Shown one piece after another: positions 1 to 10,000 of a DNA stretch of 64,000 nt. The DNA lies in NCBI RefSeq assembly GCF_041296385.1, contig NC_091022.1:23455967-23519966 (forward strand), written 5' to 3'. Within the stretch, counting starts at the first letter, position 1. Every line of letters begins with the position of its first letter. A program made the position numbers and the translations under genes. The stretch comes from Aphelocoma coerulescens. Its lineage: Eukaryota; Chordata; Aves; Passeriformes; Corvidae. The notes under the pieces were generated by a model. It ran no database searches. It saw only the letters and a program-made list of their open reading frames with translations, and had not been told where the DNA came from.

Positions 1-56
1 CGCGCAGCCCCCATCCTCGGCCACGGCCGAGCCGCCGCATCGGGCGGTTTGGATGT
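1..56. promoter_or_regulatory. CpG-dense sequence at the left edge, possible promoter or first-exon region of the neighbouring gene
   Basis: Nine CpG dinucleotides fall in the first 47 bases, after which the sequence becomes AT-rich abruptly. This looks like the right-hand edge of a CpG island that continues out of the window. In human, PTCH2 follows EIF2B3 on the same strand within a few kb, so a minus-strand PTCH2 promoter or first exon is the natural candidate. No PTCH2 protein sequence is recognisable here, so the identity is inferred from remembered synteny only. Confidence 0.4.
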
Positions 57-679
57 ATTTTTCTTGATCGCTGGCCAAGCACTCTCTCCTGCAAAGCAGC
101 ATGTTTCTCATTTTCTGTAGGTTTAACTCCAAATTAATTTGTAAGTGATCTAGGTTTCTTGTTCCCCGAAAGATACCTAATAGCGGCGGGAGAGCTCCTG
201 CCAACCGAAACGTCTCAGCGGGGTAAAGGGAAAGCAGGAAAAAGAATCCCAGGAACTGTGACCCCTGGTGGGTATTTAACAAGGTGTCAGGGCAAGGGAT
301 TTTCGGAGCCAACTAAGTGGATGTGACACCGGCCCCGTGGGTCGGGACGGGATGTGGGGATGCTCCCGCCGCGGCAGAGTTTGCTGCTGCCAGGTCTCAT
401 CCTGATCCAACCCTTGGGGGCAGCAGGAGCAGGGAGGGATGCTCAGTACTCCATTGCTTGCGCTGGCGGTGCGGTGCGAGAAAAGCTGGGGGAACAGGAG
501 GTGTTTTGGGGATGGGGCGAGCCATCCACAGCACGAGCCGGTGGAGGTGCCCTCTCTGGGGGACCAAGGGAGCGCATTCATGCTGGACAAGGGCTGCGGA
601 AGCGCTGGCGCCTGCAGGGAGGCAGGGGAGGCCCCACAGGGTGGTGGTCCCCTGGGGCCGGTGGGTGGTGGGAGGGGGC

Positions 680-870
680 CAGCGAGCCCGCCGGGCGCCC
701 CTGCCGCATGGGAAGCGGGCACGGTTTAATTGGGCGGGCGGCCGCTCGGCGGGGCCGGCTGCTGGCAGGCGGACACAAGCTCTTTTGTCTCCGCTCTCGC
801 TCCCGGCACCGGCTGGGGCTGGCAGGGCCCGGAGCGGTGCAGCCACTGAGAGCCGAGCTCGCCACCGGGG
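680..870. promoter_or_regulatory. CpG island-like segment
   Basis: This short segment is GC-rich with many CpGs, a GGGCGGG GC-box word near 735 and a NotI-type GCGGCCGC-like run near 739-750. It contains several overlapping open frames on both strands, none resembling a known protein. Those frames are explained by high GC content. It could be a regulatory island upstream of the gene at the left edge. Confidence 0.4.
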
Positions 871-2461
871 CAAGCAGCCAAACCCACCCCGACTCCTCGG
901 GCTGTCACAGGCCCTCGCTGCACGCGAGGAAGCGTCCAGGTGGCCAGCGAGGCTTCCTGGCTGATGAGGGGTTAGGAAATGTGTGGCAATCCCCAGCAAA
1001 GTGCCCTGCAGTCCTCCCCGTGTCCCCCTTCTTGCCAGGAGACCAGGAACAGGCAAGACCCCTGCCGTCTCCACTGACCGGGCTCCGGAGCTGCATGGCC
1101 GGGGATCCTGGGGCAACAGGGGTGTGAAAGCACCCTGGCTTTTGCTCTCCAAGCTGGGATCTACAAGAGGATGCCAAGGAGGGATCTATAGTGAGAGCAG
1201 CCACTACTTTTGGATCCTGGTTCCTCTTGCATCCCTCCCGTCCCTCAGCTCCATTCAGATCCTTTCCACGGAGCGGGGTCACCAGCCAGGGGCTGTGCCT
1301 CTCCTCCCTTCCCCAGCACCCTCCAGGTACAGTGGCTCTCCAACCCCACGGGCGACCTCCATGAGGGTGGATGATGACAGGGCTGGAGAACAAGGGGCAG
1401 ACCCCCACCATGTGCATCCTTCATCTGCCCAGTCTTCCAGGGACATTCCCAGGAGCCTCCTCTCCCAGAACTCTCTTGCTACAGGAAGAATAGGGGCTAT
1501 GAAGACTGGAAAGGACGTAACGGTGAGACCATCGAGGAGCGATCCCCAGGTGACGGGGTGGATGGTCTGGCCACCATCCAGAGCAGACTGGACTCCTCAC
1601 AGAGCAGTCCCAGCCCCTTGCACAGAGGGAGCATGGCTGGGGCGGCCAGGTGCGTCATAGCCAGCTGTGGATCAGCGGTGGCTGCAAGCAGAGCGCGGCC
1701 AAATCCCTTCTTCCCAGCATCTGGCACCAACCGCCCCCTTTGCAGAAAGGCCCAAGCAGGGGAAGATGTTGCTGTTGCTCAATGACCCTGTGAGGGCCTG
1801 GGTCCTTCCTGGCGCCACTGGAAATAGCTGGGTGACACGGCTGAGTTGCCAACCCAAAGAGCAGGCACCATCATCACCATGGTGAGCAACCTCTCATGGG
1901 TGGCACAAACTGGCCAGGTTTGCCTCCTCAATCTCTCAATCCATCACCAGGGGATTCATGGCTTTCCTTGCCTGGGAGGACAGCTGGATGCTTTGGGGAA
2001 CCCTGGTGCTGGGGTGGAGATCAGAGGGAAGGGGCTGGGGGGCCATTACCCACTGACCATCTCAAACACGCCCATCACCTCTGCCAGCATTGACGGTTGG
2101 TTGCTCCTCACTGTCCCCTCCAACTCTCCCAGCGCCAGCAGGCGGCTGCACCCTGGCCCCAGGCGCAGGTGTTCATACTGGAGACCGCAGTCCTGGGGAA
2201 CAGTGCTGCCTTCCCTGCCTGGGGCAACCCGCATCCTGCCACAGGGTTAAACTCCCCAAGGAAAGGAGGGAGGAAGATAGGAAAAACAATCACAAGAATT
2301 TGTTTCATGCTGCCTGGATCCCTCCCTGCACACAGCAGTGTTTTTGGACGGCCGATTTATAATCAGCAGTGTGGAATGTTGTAAATTAAATATTTTTAAA
2401 CAACTTTGCTCTCTCTCTGGTTAAACATTTCAGAGATCGCTCTTTCTTGTCTGTCTCTTGC

Positions 2462-2470
2462 TGGGTGGTC
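2462..2470 (-). promoter_or_regulatory. Exact GLI consensus 9-mer (candidate Hedgehog-responsive site)
   Basis: The plus strand reads TGGGTGGTC, the exact complement of the GLI consensus GACCACCCA. It sits in a 200-base block (about 2370-2590) that is AT-rich and differs from the GC-rich sequence around it. PTCH family genes are classical GLI targets, and the downstream neighbour is inferred to be PTCH2. The word alone is only a 9-base match, so function is unproven. Confidence 0.35.
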
Positions 2471-5400
2471 CCTCCATTCGCCCGTACATCTTCCTCAAAC
2501 ACAATTAACCATTTAGATGTTGCACAAAGGAATAGCTTATGCATACAACACCAGTCGCTCGCTGCTCCGGCGCTGGGGGAGGGAGGCAAATAAGAAGGCA
2601 GCTTCTTTTATTTTCTACTAAAAACAAAAACAAGAAAATCCCTTTTTCCTTCCCAAACTATCCCATTTTTCCTTGAATTGTAAAGGCACTGATCCAAGCT
2701 CATCAGCTGTCTTGGTCCTCAGTCCAACAATCCCCTTGTCGTCCCCCATCCCCTGAAATTCAACATTAGCATTTTAAAAGCCTAAAACATACAAGTTTAT
2801 TTAGACTCAAGCTCTCCCAAGCTCTTGCTTTCCATATTTATATACACACGTATTTTAACGTATATAAAATGTCTGTCTATAGGACCTGGAAGGAAGTTCC
2901 CGTCTGCCGGCCCGTCTGGGAGGCACAGGCGTGGCTGTGGACCTTGGCTCCTGGGAGATGGAGTGAAAACGGCAGGATCCAGAAATCAGCCTCCTGGCTG
3001 AGAGGGAGCAAGCCTCGGTGGGCAGGCTGCTGCAGAGGTCCTAGGGGTGCTGGGTGCTGGTGAGAGAATCTCCACATCCCCAAATCAACTCTGCAGGTTG
3101 CCAGTGAGAAGGGCCCTGTGCTCTGCTCTCCCCCACGGCACTGGGATGGGCTGGGTTGGGGCACAGTGGGCAGCCTGCAATGCCAAAGGCCCCAGCCCCA
3201 GTTGCCCGCTGCAATAATCAGTTTTAAAACAGGTGACCAAAGGCCACAGGAGTGGCTGTGTGTGCCGGGAGGGCGGCACTGCAGTGTCCCGGGGCTGGAT
3301 TACACCACACACTGTGCAACATGCGTCTGTCACACCACTGCTGCCGGCACAGGCGGCTGCTCTGTGAGCCCCACGTGCGGCTTGATCTCACTCTGCCCCT
3401 TGCAAGACATTGGCCAGGGACCACGGCAGCCACTACTGGCCCTCACTGGGGACTTGGGCCAGCGTGAAGGCAGTAAGGCATCTCTGGAAAACAATGGCGT
3501 TCTCCAGACCTGTGCGGTTTTATTAGGAAAATTCTTGTCTCTGGACCAGAAAAGTCCAAAGGATGGGCAGGGGCATGGTGAAAACCACTCCTTCCAGGCA
3601 GCCAGAGGAAGGAAGGACAGTGGGGTGCAGAAACCAGCAAGAAGAAGCATGGTTCTGCACAATCAGCCTTGGAGACTGAAGGCAGTAAAAGACTGCAGAG
3701 TCCTCGTGATCCCAACCCTAAGAGGTTCAGGAGAGTCCTATTGCTAGGGCTGCACACAGTGTCAGCTGGATAGGTGACGGGGGAGTCAGACCTGTGTATC
3801 TGAGACCATATGACTGCTCAGGCTCTGCTCTCCCCTTGCTGCCCACAAGCCAAAAAATTGTCCTAAAATCAAGATCAGAGCTGTGTGCAAAGGTTTTGTG
3901 TCCATTTGAACACCATGGGGGTGGGAAGCCCACCATCCCTGGGAATGGCTGTTTGTCTTCGCCTCATGTGGCTCTGCTCCAGGGCTGCCAGGAAGATGGG
4001 AGCCATCCGCTTTGGTTTGACTGCAGAAGGGATCAGATGAGCTGCTGCTTCCTGAGAGATCCCAACAGTCACCTACAAAAGCAAACATGAATGGCTGAGG
4101 GAGGCAAGCCACAGCTCTGGGTGTCTGCAACTGCCCAACAAATGCTCTTCCCAATTCTGTGTCTTACAAATGGGCTTGGCTGCAAAAATCCTGGAAAGGA
4201 CCTGGCTGCAGAGCTGCTACTGGTCGCACCCAGCTCTCATGGGAGATAGGATGAGGGGACAGAGCTTCAGGTGCCCTGGTTGTGGTGTGCCGGGGGGCAG
4301 GACTCACAGGAAGAAATGTGGCCAGGTGTGTACACACTGCTCTGCACCCACACCAACCCTGCTGCCCTGGTCACAGGAAAAACCTTTTGGGAGCAGCTGG
4401 CAAGACAACTGCTCAGGGAAAACCATGAGCCAGAGGTCCTGCTGGCCATCATGGCAAACCTCTGTTTTACCCCCCACAGATTCAGCACGTGACGAGCCAC
4501 TGCAAGAACCTTCTCACAGCAACCCTGGAAGTACATCTGCCAAGGAAGTGTTCAGGACAAGTCTGTCCAGAAAGAGCCAGTAACTACAGAGCTGGAGAAC
4601 TTCCATCTCTTTCAGGAAAGTGTTGCCTATAAAGCACCACTTTGATGCCAATAACACCATGATGGGCACAGGCTGCAATACTCAGCTGCCTGGGTGTGAC
4701 AGAGCAACTTATTTGCGTCTGAGAGGCGTCCCATTCCTCAAAGCTGGCGAGCAGCCTGTACCAGTAACACTTTCCAGAAGGTCTCTGTGACCTGGGACCA
4801 AACAGTCACGTCCTGGGAACAGAACTTCATGTCCTCAGTCGCCTCTCCAATTTTCTCAATGACTGTAATACCACTCGGTTTTTGAAGTTGCCTGACCCAA
4901 CCCATCACATGCTCACCTGATGATGACAGCAGCGTGGAGGCCAGGTTAGATGAGGAAGGGTTAACCTCCCAGTGCCTGCCTTGGGATTCCTGAAGGCCCT
5001 ATTATCCCGAACTATTTTTCATAATTACCGCCACACACGTAGACTACATCAAGAGGTAATCTTCACTTTGATAATTTGTGCTGTGAAATCTCACTTTGGG
5101 ATCTACTTTTATCTCACACCAAACACCTGCAGGTCGTAAAAGGCAAAAAGGAAAAGAAAATGCCTCAAATCCCAGCCAGGTTTTCAAGTGTCAGAGAACA
5201 CTAAATTAATGCTAAATTCTAACCGACACAGTAAAGAGCCCCTCACCCTCTTCTTAAATTAGCTAAACAAAAGGACGGAGACTTTAGCATATAATTAAGG
5301 CACAAGGAGGTAAAGCTGTAGCTGCTAAACAAGTCGATGCGGACTTTTCAGAAGTTAAGACGTATCCTAAAAACAGAGGGGGAGAAGGCTTTGTGTTTAA

Positions 5401-6445
5401 GCAAAAGGACTGTGAGTCAAAGTCCCTGCAAACCTCTCTTGGCTTTGCCAGCCTTCTGGTAAAATGCAAAGCCAGGTAATTACACTCCACTCTGCTTCTG
5501 TTTCTACACATCCAAAATGGAGCCTCTCTCCCTTGCCGCACACAGAGACAAGAACTCTCTTTAATTAACCTTTGTAAAGCCTCTGCGATCCTTGGATGAA
5601 AAAGGCTTCGTACCTTAGGAACATGTTTGCGCACATACGCGAGGCAAAACCTCCAGCATGAAGCTGGAGCTGGATTGCAGCACATTTCTTCTCTGCAGCT
5701 TGTCACAGGCCTTGAAGCTCATCCTTACCCATAGTTTCCATTCCAACACGGTCCTTTAGAGGAAGGATTTTGTTTATGAAACTCAGAGAATGTCTGGATT
5801 ATAATCTCTCTCCTGTCAAATTAACTAGGAAATGGTAACTCTCCTCAGGGGTCACTGATGCCCATGAAGCACACATTTAACATTTATCACTCCAGTTAAT
5901 GAAATACCATCCCTGCCAGTTGCTGTAAGCACCTCTGGACGTCAAACTGCCAGGGGCAGATAAATGCCCTGTTCAATCCTACTACATTCTAATAAACAGC
6001 TTTTAGGTAGGAACTTGTGTCCAATTTATAAACATTAAAGCACAGCTTGTGTTTCAATCCCATCCAGGTGCTTTACAATCCTGGCACAGGCCCTGACCAC
6101 AAGGCTGTGCGTTTCACATTAACACACGCAACTCATCTCAGAGACATAAGTACAGTCATCCACAGATCATCCAAGTGTGGGGAGGGACCTCTTGTCTGGG
6201 GTTGGGAACAGTGGACTGAAAGGAAGAACCATCAAAATAAGGCAGGGAGTACCCACTGCTTACAACCCACGCCTCCTTCATGCTCCACCAGCCCTCACAT
6301 ACTTGCTCTTGGGCGAGATTTCAAAGTATCAGACCAAACTCAGCCCTGATGGAAATGGGTGCCAAACTCCTCGACTGCATTACAGAGGAGAAGAGGCACA
6401 GATTAAACACTTCTGTGCTGTGGGGCAGCATCACGAGAGACAGCA

Positions 6446-6472
6446 AGGAGGAGGAGGAGGAGGAGGAGGAGG
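6446..6472 (+). repeat. (AGG)9 trinucleotide microsatellite
   Basis: Nine perfect AGG units lie about 0.5 kb downstream of the EIF2B3 stop codon. The poly-glutamate and poly-serine runs in the overlapping open frames come only from this repeat. Confidence 0.95.
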
Positions 6473-6789
6473 CTGGCAAAGCCGCCAGGCTGCAAAGAGC
6501 AGCCGGCACCGCTGCTGTTCTCGCTGTCCGCCTGCTGCGTTGATGAGATGCACAAGCAGCATCCCGAGCAGTTTCTCCCAGGCTCAGGGACAGTGGTGCA
6601 GGACTGTGGGGACGTGGTTTACACTGCAGGGAGGGCGGCTAAGTCATTCTTTGGAGTGGGCACAGTCTGTGTGGTCCCCGCTCTCCCTTCTGCTGGAAAA
6701 GTACAGTGCGTTGGCCGGGCGCGCAGGAACAGATATAACCCGGTACAAACCCGCGCGCATCCCAATGAGGGGGGAGGGGCTGACGGACA

Positions 6790-6959
6790 CTCTGCTCTGC
6801 AAATACTTCTTTATTAAGACATAAATATAAAGCTGAACAGGAAAGGAGCAATGACAGGGTAAACCATGCCAGTACTGATCTGTACGGATGATCTTACGAT
6901 GCTTGAACATCTGGTTCTGCTGCTGGCTTCCATAAAATCATCTTTAAAACCTACTCGGG
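6790..6959 (-). other. EIF2B3: EIF2B3 3' untranslated region
   Basis: The stretch from the TAA stop down to the expected cleavage site is about 170 bases. The lower limit is estimated from the AATAAA hexamer at 6815-6810 plus 20-25 bases. The minus strand just beyond has a GT-containing stretch (GTGTCCGT, 6790-6783) that could be the downstream element. No transcript evidence is available, so alternative longer ends cannot be excluded. Confidence 0.7.
6810..6815 (-). terminator. Poly(A) signal AATAAA for EIF2B3
   Basis: The canonical AATAAA hexamer reads TTTATT on the plus strand. It lies about 145 bases after the EIF2B3 stop codon and is the first canonical hexamer I see downstream of it. 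Position and context fit the polyadenylation signal of this gene. Confidence 0.75.
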
Positions 6960-7012
6960 TTATATCTCCATCAGCTGTTCGGTGCCCACAATGACTTCAT
7001 TAACATGTTTGG
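6960..7012 (-). CDS. EIF2B3: EIF2B3 terminal coding exon with stop codon
   Basis: The terminal coding segment is 53 bases after a pyrimidine-rich CTTTTCAG acceptor. Two bases complete the alanine codon begun at 17460, followed by [16 protein letters not shown] and TAA at 6962-6960. The human protein ends KRVNEVIVGNDQLMEI. The phase agrees with the previous exon across a 10.4-kb intron, which makes the assignment secure although the exon is very short. Confidence 0.95.
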
Positions 7013-10000
7013 CTGAAAAGATAGAGGGAGGAAAAGAAGAGCAATTGAGTTTTGCAGCAGAGCTTCAGACCGTGCATTTTTCAAATCTGCAACTTTAAAA
7101 CAAATGAGAAAAGCAGATTCTGGGGAACTCCAACAGAGATTTGCTGGACTCCAGCATCTCTCCGACAGTATCCCACACACATGGTGAAAGCCTAAACAAC
7201 TGACTAAACATCAGGAGATTTCACTAATGAGAGTTTTCACATATATGTGTCACTAATAAACAAGAGAGGCCCTACGGAAGTCACAGCTGCTACTGACAGG
7301 TGTACACCTAGGTCAAGGCAAGGAACCATCAACATCCTAAATGGAGATTGGACATAAAATTAAAGATCATTAATCCACCCTGGCCCTAAAGAGCACTGTC
7401 TGCCCCAAACTGCTTGGAGGCTGGGGAGGAGAGGGGCTGCTAAGCATCAGGGGGCCATCACCGAAGCAGTGTGAGATCCTCTCAGCAATCTCAACTCAGC
7501 CCTGGCAGCTTAAAAACAAGAGCTTTTTTGTGTTTTGTTTTTTGCCTTTTTTTTTTTTTTAATTTAAACCTGACCCTTCTGTGCAGCAAATTTGTTGGAG
7601 GGGCAATTTCTGCAAGGTCATTCCTTTGCCTGTTCCCAGGAGCTTTGCACAGCCCCAGTGGACACATTAATGTGCCAGTCCCTGCCCCAGTACTGTTAAT
7701 GCACTGTACTGAAAGAGCCTCTCCTTTAAAATGCAAAAGCAGCTTGTCAGGGAAGGACTGCAAATAAGGGATCTAAAGCCAAAATAATAAAAACACGCAA
7801 CTGAAAGCCCAGTGCCTAAAAAACCCAAGCATGTGGCCTAAGAGCATGACACAAAGCTGGTGTGCTCAAAGTGGGTGTCCTCAGGGTACTGTGGGGGAGG
7901 TGGTGAATCTAAACTGCACTCCAGGAGCTGGACACCTATTCAGGTGGAGCTCACGTGGTGTGTCCTGTGCCCCTAGGCTCTTCATCTTACCTCTTGCAAT
8001 TAGGAATAATAATTGGCTCTGGAGCCTGGGATAAAGTGTCAAGGCCTGTGAGGTGCTGGGATACACCAATGGAGACTCTGGTGTCTCTCACACCTTACAC
8101 AGCAGTGGGGGTGGATAGCCAAGGATGATGAAAATGATCAGTTGTGTTTTATTTACCCACCTAAAACTCCCCTCAGGATCTTACAAGACTGTTGCAAAAC
8201 AACAAATATGCCACCTTTGGCTAGATGAAGAAATCCCTGGCAATCCCCAAAGTGGCCAGGCCAACATGATGCTTCTCTTGGTTTAAAATTCAAGATGCAA
8301 CCTTTGTACCATGCAAACCATTGCTCTAGTAAAGTAAAATTGATAAAATTCTGCTCTATAAACTTCAAGGAGTTTTGGACTGTGGCAAGATAATTTTTCA
8401 GTACAACCTCAACCCCATAATCATATGGATCATATGCAGTCTCCCCAGCCTGAGGGACAGAATAGGTGAGCCACACCACTTCCTTACAGAGACCTGTCGT
8501 GAAGGTTAAAATAAGGAGATCAAGGGGCTGCTTCTCACCTGCAGCATCAGATTGAGACATTTAGCTCTTTGCTCAGGGTATTTATCATCAACTGATAATT
8601 AATCCTGGAGCCTCACACTAACATCCTGGAGCTCAATCTCCAGCACTTTGGGCAGGATGAGCAGAGGTGGATGCTGTGCTCAGGAAAATGAGGGGCTGAC
8701 TGTACAAGTGCCAGGTGCAAGCATGATGTAGGTAGCACCACACAACTTCTCCAGCACAGCTCTTGCCAATAGCCCCAAGTCCAGCCTTCAGCGCCTCTCC
8801 CCTCCCGTCCTGGACCCCACACAGCTTTGCCAAGGTACCTCAAATCCAACCTGCAGCATTTCTTGCTATAACATTCCTCACCCCCAACAACTTTCCCAAT
8901 ATATCTCAAACAGGCCCTGTAGCAACTCCTGTGACTCCATTCCTGAACCTCCTCCAAGCAGACTTACCTATCATGTTGATTTCTATGATGTGAATAAAAC
9001 CCTGGCTACCATCCAGTGAGAGTAATTACATTATGCCTCTGCAGATTAAACATGCCTTCATCTAGGCTTATAGAGAGCCATGTCAATTTATGGTTCTATA
9101 TATAGGTTATCTATAGCAATATTTTTTAATAAGGAACTTCTTGCTTCATTTCAGACAGCATCCTCCACGGTCCTAAATGTGCAGAGCTGGGATGGGTCCT
9201 ATCACATACCTTGCTGCAGAGGTGGTACCAACTATTTGTATTTTGCACTGATGTGCTTGCAGCAGCCTTATGGTATCTTGTATTTTACACCTGATGAGTT
9301 CAAAATGCTTTTTGAGAATTGGTGAGTAAGAACATTCCTGTTTTACAGATGGGGAAACCAAGGCAGCAGTGAGTTTAGGGAGCTTAAGCAGCCAAAGCCA
9401 CATGGGAAATTGGAGCCTACATTCCCTCATCTCTCATCCCTCTGCCTGTTTCATCTCCTCCTTGATCCCTGTGGCCCAGATTCCCCAAAGCGGGCACACA
9501 TGGTATGTTGCTGCTACCTCAGACTCACATGAAATCACCAAATTCATTTCTTCTTGTAAAGGCTTAAAGAAAACACATGAATCTGCCTGTCTAAAATCCG
9601 AGAGAAAGTTTTCAGGAGATAAAGGGAATGGCTTTGCTAGAAACAAAGCCCCATTCCGCACCCCGAGGGGATGCGATAGGCAGATAAGGATTCACCCTGC
9701 TTCCCTCTTCCATTCCCAAAGCCCTCCTTGCGGAGCGAAGGGAATTCAGACGCCAGTGTGTGTGCCAGAGAGCTGAGCTGTGGATAGCGTTTCATTATCA
9801 GACGTGGCTGCCAGTTGCCAGTGGCTCTGGCTGGTACCAGCAAGCTCAGTTCCTGCAGAAACTCTGCCTGAAACTCTGGGGGAGGAGGGAGAAGTACCTC
9901 ACATGCTTTGCTGTTCAGCTCCCTTTCTCCTTCCCCAGCTCCCCATTAGGGATTTCTTACCAGGCTGCCTTTTATCTGACACTGGCAGGGTTACAGATGC

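Larger units (their letters stand above)
57..6789. other. Downstream flank of EIF2B3, no gene recognised
   Basis: The first 4.5 kb is GC-rich with many long but unconvincing open frames on both strands. From about 4.6 kb the composition becomes AT-richer. I looked on both strands for PTCH2 or other exons and recognised none. The segment holds the CpG patch at 680-870, an AT-rich block with a GLI-type site near 2370-2590, and an (AGG)n repeat at 6446. No CR1 copy is visible. Confidence 0.6.

Noticed and set aside
276..2384. Numerous long overlapping open frames on both strands (up to 257 codons)
   Set aside because: They lie in GC-rich sequence where stops are rare, overlap each other in all frames, have low-complexity A/G/P/R-rich products and match no protein I know.
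6971..7180. 69-codon minus-strand open frame overlapping the EIF2B3 terminal exon
   Set aside because: It is a different frame of the same strand. The real terminal exon is fixed by the splice acceptor and the EQLMEI-stop match.
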